Assembly: GCA_900542145.1 (NCBI GenBank)
Contig: UQMF01000033.1
Coordinates: forward strand, 1 to 18,716
DNA from: an uncultured Oscillospiraceae bacterium
GTDB taxonomy: Bacteria > Bacillota > Clostridia > Oscillospirales > Ruminococcaceae
DNA: 18,716 nt
Direction of reading: 5' to 3'
Of the stretch, positions 1 to 7,997 are shown piece by piece. A program made the position numbers and the translations under genes. Every line of letters starts with the position of its first letter. The stretch's first letter is position 1. Below the pieces are notes generated by a model, which did no database searches, was not told the origin of the DNA, and saw nothing but the letters and a program-made list of their open reading frames with translations.

Positions 1-63
1 GTGTTTTTTGCACCCGGCAGGGTCGACGCAGTCACCCTTAACCCGTGGCAAAAAAGGATTTAA
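1..63 (+). CDS. Possible C-terminal end of an upstream gene (partial)
   Basis: Frame 1 is open from the first base to a TAA at 61-63 and would encode about 20 residues ending in NPWQKRI. A long hairpin lies across and just after this stop, which fits the end of a gene. The fragment is too short to identify. Frame 2 is also open, to 95-97, but runs through the hairpin. This could equally be non-coding. Confidence 0.25.
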   Translation: MFFAPGRVDAVTLNPWQKRI

Positions 64-95
64 AAAGCCCACTCCGTGGGCAAAATCTACTTTTT
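51..95. terminator. Long interrupted inverted repeat, probable (bidirectional) terminator
   Basis: An inner stem GCCCAC (67-72) / GTGGGC (76-81) with a 3-nt loop is flanked by outer arms, AAAAAGGATTT on the left and AAATCTACTTTTT on the right, that pair apart from a small bulge. Both strands therefore have a T-run after the core stem (GTGGGCTTTTT on the minus strand). It probably ends transcription of whatever lies upstream. Confidence 0.5.
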
Positions 96-105
96 GATAA
101 GTTAT

Positions 106-135
106 GGGGCAGGGTCTTTCTGCCCCTTTTCTTAT
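106..135 (+). terminator. Rho-independent terminator upstream of the Asp23 operon
   Basis: Perfect 7-bp stem GGGGCAG (106-112) / CTGCCCC (120-126) with a 7-nt loop, followed by TTTTCTTATTATTT. It insulates the downstream operon from upstream transcription. Together with the hairpin at 51-95 it makes a tandem terminator. Confidence 0.75.
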
Positions 136-184
136 TATTTGCGTGGATTTTATGAGCCGGAATGCATAATTATTGAAAAAACAC

Positions 185-213
185 TTGAACTAAATTCAAA
201 AGTGTGGTATACT
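185..213 (+). promoter_or_regulatory. SigA-type extended -10 promoter of the Asp23-nusB operon
   Basis: TTGAAC (185-190), a 17-nt spacer and TATACT (208-213), with TGg immediately before the -10 (extended -10). The spacing is ideal and the Asp23 start lies 43 nt downstream behind AGGAGG (246-251). This is the only convincing promoter found ahead of the long plus-strand gene train. Confidence 0.8.
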
Positions 214-256
214 AAAATAGATATAGTATGTTCCCTGAAATTAACAGGAGGTAAAT

Positions 257-607
257 ATGGAAAAAAGATCTAACAAGCCGGTCGGCAGCATTAAGGTTTC
301 CGACAGCGTTATCATCAAGATGGCAGAGCTTGCAGCGGCGGAGATCGACGGCGTATACTGTCGCGGGCAGGCTCCGGCGCCGTCCAACACGAAATCCAGG
401 GTGCTTGGTCCGGTGCGCGCAAGACTCGGCGCGGAAACCGCGGAAATACACGTTGACATTATCGTGCTTGAGGGATTCAACGCAGTGAATGTCGCTGAGA
501 ACGTGCAGAAGAGCATTAAGTCCGCAATACAGAGCATGACAAATTTCACGGTGACGAAGGTAGATGTCAACGTTGCCGGGATAAAATTCAAGGAGAGCGC
601 TGAATAA
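257..607 (+). CDS. Asp23/Gls24 family envelope stress response protein (YqhY-like)
   Basis: A 116-residue protein with the Asp23/Gls24 layout: an N-terminal strand 'VGSIKVSDSVIIKMAELAA', then the 'EIDGV' turn, a central 'EIHVDIIVLEGFNAVNVAENVQKSIKSAI' and a final beta strand 'KVDVNVAGIKF'. In Bacillus the paralogue YqhY sits beside the accBC and nusB genes and is linked to acetyl-CoA carboxylase/lipid balance; other paralogues act at the membrane. The ATG at 257 has AGGAGG six nucleotides away. It is first in the train, directly behind the promoter at 185-213, and 17 nt ahead of nusB. Family assignment is firm; the exact role is inferred from synteny. Confidence 0.88.
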   Translation: MEKRSNKPVGSIKVSDSVIIKMAELAAAEIDGVYCRGQAPAPSNTKSRVLGPVRARLGAETAEIHVDIIVLEGFNAVNVAENVQKSIKSAIQSMTNFTVTKVDVNVAGIKFKESAE

Positions 608-624
608 GCGCAGCAGGAGAGAAT

Positions 625-1041
625 ATGGAAGAAAAGCTTACAAGACGTGAAGTGCGCGAGGGCGCGTTTATATTACTTTACCAGACGATGTTCGGTCAGC
701 CCCTCGGCGAGATAATTGAGGCAGACGAGGAATCCCTCGGGCTTGCGCGGAACAACGAAACCGACGCCATCGTCAGGGGAGTCATGGCGCATGACGAAGA
801 GCTTACCGCATACATCGCAAAGTACAGCACGACCAGGTCCGTCGCGAGAATCTCGAAGGTGAATCTTGTGCTGATGAAGATCGCGATCTACGAGATGAAA
901 TACAACGACAAGGTGCCCGGTGCGGCGGCTATCAACGAGGCCGTGGAACTGGGCAAGAAGTACGCCTACAAGCAGGATTGCAGCTTCATAAACGGCGTGC
1001 TGAACTCCTGCCTTGAGGAGATTGAGAATGACCGGGATTAA
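625..1041 (+). CDS. nusB: Transcription antitermination factor NusB
   Basis: A 138-aa all-helical NusB protein. It starts with 'TRREVREGAFILLYQ' (the family's ARE.A...LYQ signature). In its second half it has 'SKVNLVLMKIAIYEM' and 'AINEAVELGKKYAYKQDCSFINGVL', the most conserved NusB blocks. NusB pairs with NusE (S10), binds boxA RNA and promotes antitermination of rRNA operons. Length is typical. The start is set by AGGAG at 615-619. Its 3' end overlaps xseA by 14 nt, so translation is probably coupled. In Bacillus folD lies between nusB and xseA; here it is absent. Confidence 0.95.
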   Translation: MEEKLTRREVREGAFILLYQTMFGQPLGEIIEADEESLGLARNNETDAIVRGVMAHDEELTAYIAKYSTTRSVARISKVNLVLMKIAIYEMKYNDKVPGAAAINEAVELGKKYAYKQDCSFINGVLNSCLEEIENDRD

Positions 1042-2236
1042 CCCACCGGTAGTAACGGTCACCCAGGTCAACCGCGTTGTCGGAATGCTGATAAAGGGCG
1101 ACCGCAGGCTTGCGAACGTCGCCGTGCGCGGTGAGATATCGAATTTCACCCGGCACTACAAGACCGGGCACCTGTACTTCACACTGAAAGACGAGCAGAC
1201 GCAGCTGAAGGCGGTCATGTTCGCCGGAAATGCCGCTAAACTGGAATTCGACCCGGACAACGGCGATAAGGTGGTCTGCTGCGGCGCGATCACCGTGTAC
1301 GAGCCGAACGGAGTCTATCAGATCAACTGCTCCGGAATGAATCCGGACGGCGCCGGGGAGCAGGCGAAGGCGCTTGAGGAGCTGAAGAAGCGCCTTTCCG
1401 AACAGGGATTGTTCAGCCAAAAGCGTCCTCTGCCGAGGATCCCGAAGTGCGTTGCGGTGATCACCTCCGCCGGAGGTGCTGCTTTACAGGACGTGATCAA
1501 CATAATCTCCCGGCGCTGCCCGGTGGTGAAGCTGATCGTAATTCCGGCGAAGGTACAGGGCGAGGACGCCGACCTTTCCGTGGCGGCGGCGTTAAGGCGT
1601 GCGCAGTCCACGGAGGCGGACGTGATCATTTTCGGCAGGGGCGGAGGCTCCGCCGAGGATCTGAGCGCGTTCAATTCCGAGGTCGTGGCGCGTGCGGTGT
1701 ATTCCAGCAGGATCCCAACTATCTCCGCAGTAGGTCACGAAACGGATTTCAGTATCGCGGATCTTGTGGCGGACATGCGTGCGCCGACTCCTTCTGCGGC
1801 GGCGGAGCTTGCCGTGCCGGAGATGAGTGCGATACTGGCGGCAATTGATGGCTCCATGGAGCAGATAAGCACGGGAGTGCTTCGGAGGATCGCTGAATCA
1901 AGCCGTATGCTGGAATCCCAGATGGCGCTGATAACTGCGCTTTCCCCGAGAAGTCGGCTGGACAATGCCGAGCAGCGCCTTGACGAGCTTTCCGCGAGAA
2001 TTCGCACAGGAATGCACAATCGGCTTGATCGCGCCGAGCGCGCATTGGTCGCAAATGCGGAGGTTATCTCCGCACTGGATCCGCTGGGAGTGCTGGCAAG
2101 GGGTTATTCCCTGACGAGCACGGAAAATGGTGTTGTGACCTCCTCCGCGCAGCTGAAGCCGGGGGACGGTATCACGGTAAGATTGTCCGAAGGCTCGGTC
2201 AGGGCTTCCGTCACTGAAATACTGACACAGAGGTAG
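1028..2236 (+). CDS. xseA: Exodeoxyribonuclease VII large subunit
   Basis: A 402-aa protein that, with the XseB small subunits, degrades single-stranded DNA in repair and recombination. An N-terminal OB-fold (about residues 5-100, with 'VRGEISNFTRHYKTGHLYFTLKDE') precedes the catalytic region carrying 'IIFGRGGGSAEDL', 'ISAVGHETDFSIADLVADMRAPTPSAAAE', a helical stretch, and the C-terminal 'LARGYSLT'. The ATG at 1028 is chosen because GAGGAG (1015-1020) sits 7 nt upstream; the in-frame TTG codons at 1013 and 1022 lack a suitable site. It overlaps nusB by 14 nt and ends 2 nt before xseB. Confidence 0.95.
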   Translation: MTGINPPVVTVTQVNRVVGMLIKGDRRLANVAVRGEISNFTRHYKTGHLYFTLKDEQTQLKAVMFAGNAAKLEFDPDNGDKVVCCGAITVYEPNGVYQINCSGMNPDGAGEQAKALEELKKRLSEQGLFSQKRPLPRIPKCVAVITSAGGAALQDVINIISRRCPVVKLIVIPAKVQGEDADLSVAAALRRAQSTEADVIIFGRGGGSAEDLSAFNSEVVARAVYSSRIPTISAVGHETDFSIADLVADMRAPTPSAAAELAVPEMSAILAAIDGSMEQISTGVLRRIAESSRMLESQMALITALSPRSRLDNAEQRLDELSARIRTGMHNRLDRAERALVANAEVISALDPLGVLARGYSLTSTENGVVTSSAQLKPGDGITVRLSEGSVRASVTEILTQR

Positions 2237-2238
2237 AT

Positions 2239-2418
2239 ATGGATTTTGAAAAAGCAATGGGAAGGCTTGCGGAGATCTCCTCCAAGATGAGCGGAGGCGA
2301 GCTGTCCCTTGAGGACTCCATGAAGCTGTACGCGGAAGCGGCTCAGCTTACGAAGGAGTGCCGTGAATATATCAAGAATGCAAGGCTCCAGGTGGAGAAA
2401 CTGGAAGCCGCTGAGTGA
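2239..2418 (+). CDS. xseB: Exodeoxyribonuclease VII small subunit
   Basis: A short 59-aa gene. The protein starts MDFEKAMGRLAEISSKM, followed by 'GELSLEDSMKLYAEAAQL' and a helical C-terminus, matching the two-helix coiled hairpin of XseB ('LE.IV..LE.GELSLEESL.LYEEG..L'). Several copies wrap the C-terminal helices of XseA in the exonuclease VII complex. The length is slightly below the usual 70-80 residues. A weak GAGG (2230-2233) lies just before the ATG; the start two bases after the xseA stop suggests translational coupling. Confidence 0.92.
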   Translation: MDFEKAMGRLAEISSKMSGGELSLEDSMKLYAEAAQLTKECREYIKNARLQVEKLEAAE

Positions 2419-2432
2419 CCCGGAGGACAGAA

Positions 2433-3329
2433 TTGGACAACGAAACAGTTAAGGATCAGCTGCACGACTACGCCGACATGACGGAGCGTGCGCTGGAGCG
2501 TTATATCCCGGAACGCGACTGCCTGCAAAAGAACGTGATCCTTGCGGCGCGGCACAGTCTTACCGCCGGAGGAAAGCGGCTGCGCCCGGCGCTGGTGATG
2601 GAATTCTGCCGCGTTTGCGGCGGTGTGCCGGAGTCCGCGCTGCCGGTGGCGTGCGCCATCGAGATGATGCACACGTTCTCGCTGATACACGACGACCTTC
2701 CCTGCATGGACAACGACGATATGCGCCGGGGCAAGCCCAGCTGCCACAAGGCGTTCGGGGAGGCTAACGCTCTCCTCGCCGGGGACGCACTGGCGATCCT
2801 CCCGGCGCAGGTGATCGCGGAAGCAGGCTTAAAGGGCACGATATCCCAGTCCGCGGCGCTGAAGATAATCGCGCTGCTGGGCGAACAGGCGGGTATTTAC
2901 GGAATGATAGGCGGTCAGGTGATCGACACCGAGAACGAGGGCAAACAACTCCCCGAGAACGTGCTCCTCGAGATGTACCGCATGAAAACCGGCGCCCTTC
3001 TGGAATTCTGCTGCCGTGCCGGAGTCATTGCGGCAGGCGGCGGAGCGGAGCTTCAGCTTGCGGCAGGGACCTACGCGCGTAAGCTCGGGCTGGCGTTCCA
3101 GATAATCGACGATATTCTTGATGTAACCGCCGATGAGAATCAGCTTGGGAAGCCTGTGGGCAGCGACGCCGACAGTGGCAAGTACACCTACGCCGCCGTG
3201 GTCGGACTTGACAGGGCGAGGGCGGAGGCTGCGCGCCTTACGGACGAGGCGGTGCAGGCGTTGGAGCCGTTTGCAGACCGTGAATTCCTGACGGGACTCA
3301 CGAAGCTGCTGCTTGACAGAAAATACTGA
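2433..3329 (+). CDS. ispA: Polyprenyl (farnesyl/geranylgeranyl) diphosphate synthase
   Basis: A trans-isoprenyl diphosphate synthase of about 298 aa that condenses IPP with allylic diphosphates, giving FPP/GGPP precursors for undecaprenyl phosphate and other isoprenoids. 'GGKRLRP' (about residues 47-52), the first Asp-rich motif 'DDLPCMDNDD' (87-96) and the second 'FQIIDDILD' (to 230) are intact. The TTG at 2433 is preferred because GGAGG (2422-2426) sits 6 nt upstream. A GTG at 2415 overlapping the xseB stop is the alternative and would add six residues. It lies close to dxs, so two steps of isoprenoid synthesis are in one train. Confidence 0.93.
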   Translation: MDNETVKDQLHDYADMTERALERYIPERDCLQKNVILAARHSLTAGGKRLRPALVMEFCRVCGGVPESALPVACAIEMMHTFSLIHDDLPCMDNDDMRRGKPSCHKAFGEANALLAGDALAILPAQVIAEAGLKGTISQSAALKIIALLGEQAGIYGMIGGQVIDTENEGKQLPENVLLEMYRMKTGALLEFCCRAGVIAAGGGAELQLAAGTYARKLGLAFQIIDDILDVTADENQLGKPVGSDADSGKYTYAAVVGLDRARAEAARLTDEAVQALEPFADREFLTGLTKLLLDRKY

Positions 3330-3350
3330 CGCCCGGAGGGAATTTGATAT

Positions 3351-3851
3351 ATGAATATTTTTATGGCGAATCCGACAATAACCGTCGGACTGATCTCGTT
3401 CATGTCGGCTCAGATCATCAAGACCGTGCTGTACGCGATCAAGACGAAATCCTTTGATCCGGAGCGTATCACCGGCGCAGGAGGAATGCCGTCGTCCCAC
3501 TCGGCGCTTGTGGTGTCGGTGGCTCTGTATCTGCTGCGTCTTGAGGGATACAGGAGCACCACGTTTGCGCTGTCGATACTTATTCTCGGCGTGGTGATCT
3601 ACGATGCGCTGAGCGTGCGTTACAACGCCGGACTTCACGGCAAGGAACTTAACCGCCTGCGCAGGGTCATCGACGAAATGGACGATGAGATCTCGCGCCT
3701 TGGCGGCGAGGATCTCAAGGACGAGAAACTCGACGAAATGTCCGACCGCAAGGAGTTCAAGGAATTCCTGGGTCACAAGCCTATAGAGGTTATGGCAGGC
3801 GCTCTGCTCGGAATACTCATCGGTATGGTGTTCCCGGTGCCTGTGGCGTGA
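3351..3851 (+). CDS. Divergent PAP2 family (YuiD-like, DUF212) membrane protein
   Basis: 166 residues with hydrophobic segments at about 6-28, 49-66, 72-90 and 146-165. The motif 'GGMPSSHSALVVSVA' resembles the PSxxH signature of PAP2 phosphatases and is followed by 'YDALSVRYNAGLHGKELNRL', the characteristic block of the divergent PAP2/YuiD family. PAP2 enzymes remove phosphate from lipid substrates. The position between ispA and dxs suggests, by inference only, a prenyl-phosphate substrate. GGAGGG at 3335-3340 supports the ATG at 3351. Biochemical function of this subfamily is not settled. Confidence 0.85.
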   Translation: MNIFMANPTITVGLISFMSAQIIKTVLYAIKTKSFDPERITGAGGMPSSHSALVVSVALYLLRLEGYRSTTFALSILILGVVIYDALSVRYNAGLHGKELNRLRRVIDEMDDEISRLGGEDLKDEKLDEMSDRKEFKEFLGHKPIEVMAGALLGILIGMVFPVPVA

Positions 3852-3880
3852 CCTCCCAATAAAGGCTGTCGGAGGCAAAG

Positions 3881-5710
3881 ATGATACTTGACAACGAAAT
3901 AGATCACGAAAAGATTTCCAATATGACCCTGCCCGAGCTGAAACAGCTCTGCCGGGAGCTGCGGCGCTGCATTCTGAGTACCGTCACCGAAACCGGGGGA
4001 CACTTGTCCTCCAATCTCGGCACGGTAGAGCTGACGACGGCGCTGCATTTTGTTTTTGACGTGAAAACCGACCGGATTGTCTGGGACGTCGGTCACCAGG
4101 CTTACGCGCACAAGCTGCTGACCGGGCGGTATTCCGAGTTCGGCACGCTGCGCAGCCGCGAGGGAATCTCCGGCTTCACCCGGCGCGGGGAATCCCCGGC
4201 AGACGCGTTTATTTCCGGGCATAGCAGCACATCCATATCCGCGGCGTATGGTATCGCCTGCGCAATGCGGCTCCAGGGGAGGCGCGGAAGCGTGGCGGCG
4301 GTTATCGGCGACGGAGCCATGACCGGCGGAATGGCATATGAGGGACTCAACAACGCCGGCAAGAGCCTGGCACCGCTTGTGGTCGTGCTTAACGACAACG
4401 GAATGTCCATATCCAAGAGCACCGGCGCACTGGCGAGGTACCTGGCGCATATTCGCTCCACGAGGAAGTATTACTGCGCAAAGGAGCATGTGAAATCCGT
4501 CGTGTCGGCGGTGCCGCTGGTGGGCGACAAGCTGGAAAAGACGCTGCGCACTGCAAAGGGGCTGATAAAGGACGCCATCTACGACAGCAGCAACATGTTT
4601 GAGAACTTCGGATTCCAGTACATCGGTCCGGTGAACGGGCACGACCTGGAGGACATGATAGAAGCGTTCTCCGTGGCGAAGCTCATGCGGAAGCCCTGCG
4701 TGGTACATGTGTTCACCACCAAGGGGAAGGGCTGGCGCCCGGCGGAGGACAATCCCGGAGAATACCACGCGGTGTCCCGGAAGGCGGAATCCTCCGGGAA
4801 GCCCACCTTCAGCGAGGCGTTTGGCAGGGAGCTTGAGAGCCTGGGCAAATCCGACAGCCGTATCTGCGGCATAACCGCCGCGATGAAGTACGCCACCGGC
4901 ATGAACTACTTCTGCAACTCCTGCGGCGAGCGATACTTCGACGTCGGTATTGCAGAGCAGCACGCCGTCACCTTTGCCGCCGGGCTTGCCGTGGAGGGAA
5001 TGCTGCCGGTGTTCGCGGTGTATTCCACCTTCCTACAGCGCGGATTCGACCAGGTGGTGCACGACTGCGCCATCGAAAGGACGCATGTGGTGCTCGCGAT
5101 CGACCGAGCAGGATTCACCGGCGAGGACGGCGAAACGCACCAGGGAATTTTCGACGTGCCCATGCTGTCGATGATCCCGAACACCACGGTGTATTCCCCG
5201 GCGAGCCTTGAGGAAATGCGGCTGTGTCTTTCCCAGGCGCTGTTCCGGACGGAGGGAGTTGCCGCAGTGAGGTACCCCAAGGGCAGCGAGCCTGCCGCCC
5301 GTGTGCAGCCCGACGTGGAGCTGGAATACTCCGGCAGGCACGGGAATACTCTGGCGGTGAGCTACGGCAGGCTGTCCGCGGAGGTCGCCTGTGCGGCTAG
5401 GGAGGCTTCTGTGAAGGGCGCCCCGGTGGACTGGCTCCGGTTGGTCAGGATTGCTCCGCTGCCGGGATCCGCGCTGGATATGGCGCTGGATTACGACCGG
5501 GTGGTGTTCTTCGAGGAGGGCGTACTCCGGGGCGGAGTCGCGGAGCAGTTCGGCACTGCGCTGCTTGAGCGCGGATTCCGGGGAGAATACGAAACCGTCG
5601 GCGTGGACGGTAGATTCGTCCCGGCAGGCACGGTACAGCAGCAGCTTGAGATGTTCGGGCTTGACCGGGAATCGCTGATAAGGAAGCTCGGGAGGAACAA
5701 TGCGACTTGA
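3881..5710 (+). CDS. dxs: 1-deoxy-D-xylulose-5-phosphate synthase
   Basis: A 609-aa thiamine-diphosphate enzyme joining pyruvate and glyceraldehyde 3-phosphate, the first and controlling step of the MEP isoprenoid pathway. Visible motifs in order: 'TGGHLSSNLGTVELT' (about 38-52), 'DVGHQAYAHK', 'FISGHSSTSIS', the ThDP/Mg motif 'GDGAMTGGMAYEGLNN' (143-158), 'GPVNGHD', 'YFDVGIAEQHAVTFAAGLA' with the catalytic Glu, and 'DRAGFTGEDGETHQG'. A C-terminal transketolase domain follows. Slightly shorter than the usual 620-640 aa but complete. GGAGG (3871-3875) supports the ATG. The 3' end overlaps tlyA by 11 nt. Confidence 0.96.
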   Translation: MILDNEIDHEKISNMTLPELKQLCRELRRCILSTVTETGGHLSSNLGTVELTTALHFVFDVKTDRIVWDVGHQAYAHKLLTGRYSEFGTLRSREGISGFTRRGESPADAFISGHSSTSISAAYGIACAMRLQGRRGSVAAVIGDGAMTGGMAYEGLNNAGKSLAPLVVVLNDNGMSISKSTGALARYLAHIRSTRKYYCAKEHVKSVVSAVPLVGDKLEKTLRTAKGLIKDAIYDSSNMFENFGFQYIGPVNGHDLEDMIEAFSVAKLMRKPCVVHVFTTKGKGWRPAEDNPGEYHAVSRKAESSGKPTFSEAFGRELESLGKSDSRICGITAAMKYATGMNYFCNSCGERYFDVGIAEQHAVTFAAGLAVEGMLPVFAVYSTFLQRGFDQVVHDCAIERTHVVLAIDRAGFTGEDGETHQGIFDVPMLSMIPNTTVYSPASLEEMRLCLSQALFRTEGVAAVRYPKGSEPAARVQPDVELEYSGRHGNTLAVSYGRLSAEVACAAREASVKGAPVDWLRLVRIAPLPGSALDMALDYDRVVFFEEGVLRGGVAEQFGTALLERGFRGEYETVGVDGRFVPAGTVQQQLEMFGLDRESLIRKLGRNNAT

Positions 5711-6413
5711 CGTATATCTGACTGATAGAGGGCTGTGCAAGAGCCGTACGGCGGCGCAGAGCCTTATAAAATCCGGCGGAGTTTCCCTGAACGGAAGCCC
5801 CTGCGCGAAGCCCTCCCAGGATATCACGGAGGACGACCGTGTGGAAATAACCGGCGAGCAGCTGCGCTACGCCGGCAGGGGCGGACTGAAGCTGGAAGCG
5901 GCGCTGGAGCAGTTCGGGCTTGATATCACCGGCGCTGAGTGCATCGACATCGGATCCTCCACCGGGGGATTCACGGACTGCATGCTTCAGCACGGCGCGG
6001 CGAAGGTATACGCGGTGGACGTGGGGCGCGACCAGCTTGCGGAATTCCTGCGGAGGGACCCCAGGGTGGTTTCGATGGAGCAGACGGATATACGCACGGC
6101 GGAGCTTCCCCAGGCGGATTTCATCGGTACGGACGTTTCCTTCATCTCGCTTAAGCTGATACTGCCGCATATTTACCGCCTGCTGAAGTCCGGAGGGCGC
6201 GCTGTGGCGCTTGTGAAGCCGCAGTTCGAAGCCGGCAGGGCGAATCTCAGCAAGAAAGGCGTGGTACGGGACGCACACCTGCGTCTGCGGATAAGGGATG
6301 ACATCGCCGGATTCGCCGCCGGCTGCGGATTCACCGTGGCAGGCTCCGTCATCTCGCCGATAACCGGCGGCGATGGCAATGTAGAATTCCTGATGTGTCT
6401 GGAAAAGTGCTGA
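5700..6413 (+). CDS. tlyA: TlyA family rRNA methyltransferase / hemolysin-like protein
   Basis: 237 aa with an N-terminal S4 RNA-binding domain ('MRLDVYLTDRGLCKSRTAAQ', residues 1-55) and an FtsJ-like Rossmann methyltransferase domain. 'CIDIGSSTGGFTDCMLQ' (81-97) is the SAM site. The catalytic tetrad of the family is visible as K64 ('GGLKL'), D145 ('TDVSFIS'), K173 ('VKPQFEAG') and E229 ('GNVEF'). TlyA 2'-O-methylates rRNA (16S and 23S in mycobacteria; narrower in others). It starts inside the dxs 3' end behind GGAGG (5691-5695), and nadK follows 9 nt later. In Bacillus the orthologue (yqxC) also lies between dxs and argR. Confidence 0.93.
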   Translation: MRLDVYLTDRGLCKSRTAAQSLIKSGGVSLNGSPCAKPSQDITEDDRVEITGEQLRYAGRGGLKLEAALEQFGLDITGAECIDIGSSTGGFTDCMLQHGAAKVYAVDVGRDQLAEFLRRDPRVVSMEQTDIRTAELPQADFIGTDVSFISLKLILPHIYRLLKSGGRAVALVKPQFEAGRANLSKKGVVRDAHLRLRIRDDIAGFAAGCGFTVAGSVISPITGGDGNVEFLMCLEKC

Positions 6414-6422
6414 GGAGGGACT

Positions 6423-7289
6423 ATGGACGTCAAGAACAAGAATCGCGTCATGATCTCATACAACCGCAGGGACCGTAACTCCGTGAAAATTGCCGAGGAT
6501 ATCTGCACTGAGCTGAGCGCCGCCGGGATAACTCCGCTGTCGCTGAAATACGATGATGGGAGTTTCGGCGGTCTAAGCGGCGCGGAATCTGCTGAGAGCG
6601 GCGAGGGCTGCCTGTGCATGATCACCGTTGGCGGCGACGGCTCGATAATCTCCCACGGAAAGCTGGCGGCGGTGTGGGGAATCCCGCTGATGGGAGTGAA
6701 TACCGGGCGGCTGGGATTTATGGCTAACCTGGAGCCTGCGGAGATCAGGCGCATTCCTGAGATCATTCTGGGGGAGTTCCGCGTGAGCCGCCGCATGATG
6801 ATGTCCGTGGAGGTTAGCTACGCTAACGGCGGAATGCTGCACCAGAATACGCTGAACGACGTCGTGGTCTCCCGGGACAGCAAGTCCAAGCTGCCGGAAT
6901 TCTGCGTGTACTGCGGCGACACGGAGGTTTCCCGGCTGCGCGCCGATGGGGTTATTTTCAGTACGCCCACCGGCTCCACCGCGTACTCCCTCTCCGCCGG
7001 AGGTCCCATCATTGACCCGGCAATGAAGTGCATTGAGTACACTGCGCTGTGTCCGCACTCGCTGTTCTCCAGACCCATGCTGTTTTCGGCGGAGCGTACT
7101 GTGCGGCTGCGTGTGAATTCCTACCAGGACAGCCGGGTGACGATAAGCTTTGACGGCGACAGCGGCTATCCGTTCGGGGACGGGGACGTGCTTACCATGC
7201 GTATCGGCGGTCCTGACCTTATGCTGATAGAAACCGGTGAGGGATTCTTTGGCTCGGTCAACCGCAAGCTCATGCAGCCGCTGCGCTGA
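6423..7289 (+). CDS. nadK: NAD kinase
   Basis: A 288-aa NAD(+)/ATP-type kinase that makes NADP(+) from NAD(+). Diagnostic motifs: 'GGDGSIISHG' (70-79; usually GGDGT, here Ser), 'GVNTGRLGFMANLEP' (91-105), 'FSTPTGSTAYSLSAGGPI' and, near the C-terminus, 'FDGDSG'. AGGAGGG (6413-6419) starts on the last base of the tlyA stop codon. Its place between tlyA and argR is common in Clostridia, whereas Bacillus keeps it elsewhere. NADPH is needed by the MEP pathway step after dxs, a possible reason for the linkage. Confidence 0.94.
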   Translation: MDVKNKNRVMISYNRRDRNSVKIAEDICTELSAAGITPLSLKYDDGSFGGLSGAESAESGEGCLCMITVGGDGSIISHGKLAAVWGIPLMGVNTGRLGFMANLEPAEIRRIPEIILGEFRVSRRMMMSVEVSYANGGMLHQNTLNDVVVSRDSKSKLPEFCVYCGDTEVSRLRADGVIFSTPTGSTAYSLSAGGPIIDPAMKCIEYTALCPHSLFSRPMLFSAERTVRLRVNSYQDSRVTISFDGDSGYPFGDGDVLTMRIGGPDLMLIETGEGFFGSVNRKLMQPLR

Positions 7290-7306
7290 CGTATCCGGAG
7301 GTTGAA

Positions 7307-7987
7307 ATGGTACAGTGTTATGACGAATTCTGCGAGGAGCTGCTGAGAGCCGGTTTTTCCCTCGGCGGCAGCGATAAGGGAATATACGCGGTGGTCCTCT
7401 TCGACTGGACGGAACAGCCGTGCAATACTCCGGTGAGGTGGCATACCGGGGAGCCGGACACCGACCCCTGGGAGTGGCGCATGCGCGTTCTGGAGGAACG
7501 CAGCGACATCGCCTATTCCAAGGTGTTCTTCCGGACGAGCGGCTTCATCACGGAGGAGTGGTACCCGTACTTCCTGGCAGTCCGCCGGCAGGGAATGACC
7601 TTTGAGGAAGCCTGGGATTCCGGGCGGATTTCCGACCTGGCACGGCGTATCTACCTTGCGGTGCAGGAAAACGGCAGGGTCCCCATGCACGACATAAAGC
7701 GCCTTGCCGGACTTCACGGCGAATCATCTGCGCATGTCGAAAAGGCTATGACGGACCTCCAGATGGGAATGTTCCTGACGATCTGCGGCAGGCAGCAGAA
7801 GCGGAATATGTATGGCGAGCCCTACGGCTGGAGCAGCACGGTGTTCTGCACCCCGGAGGAGTTCTGGCAGAGGGATTTCGACAACCTGCCGGACAGCGAC
7901 CAGGCGGTGCAAAGAATTTGCGCCCGGGTGTCGCTGCTTAATCCGGAGGCGCAGGAGCGCAGAATAAAGAAGTTCATTTACGGCTGA
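7307..7987 (+). CDS. AlkZ-related protein (winged-helix, possible DNA glycosylase-like)
   Basis: 226 aa, soluble, no signal peptide. The pattern 'W.TG.PD.DPWEWR......ER...AYSKVFF.....FITEEWYPYF...RR' (about 46-95), followed by 'DLQMGMFLTICGR' and 'GEPYGWSSTVFCTPEEFW' near the C-terminus, matches from memory the proteins annotated as AlkZ-related in Clostridia. AlkZ/YcaQ enzymes unhook interstrand DNA crosslinks, but this shorter relative has no proven activity and I cannot identify catalytic residues. GGAGG (7297-7301) supports the ATG. It sits between nadK and argR, 10 nt before the latter, and near recN, which fits a DNA-repair link by context only. Confidence 0.6.
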   Translation: MVQCYDEFCEELLRAGFSLGGSDKGIYAVVLFDWTEQPCNTPVRWHTGEPDTDPWEWRMRVLEERSDIAYSKVFFRTSGFITEEWYPYFLAVRRQGMTFEEAWDSGRISDLARRIYLAVQENGRVPMHDIKRLAGLHGESSAHVEKAMTDLQMGMFLTICGRQQKRNMYGEPYGWSSTVFCTPEEFWQRDFDNLPDSDQAVQRICARVSLLNPEAQERRIKKFIYG

Positions 7988-7997
7988 GGGGTGCGTT

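Noticed and set aside
76..273. 65-aa frame starting at a GTG before Asp23
   Set aside because: It spans the terminator at 106-130 and the operon promoter, has no ribosome site and overlaps the Asp23 start.
2829..3878. 349-aa open frame on the minus strand
   Set aside because: Antisense to ispA and the PAP2-like gene; His/Arg-rich shadow frame with no domain.
3773..4963. 396-aa open frame on the minus strand
   Set aside because: Antisense to dxs with its clear ThDP motifs; no ribosome site and no recognisable domain.
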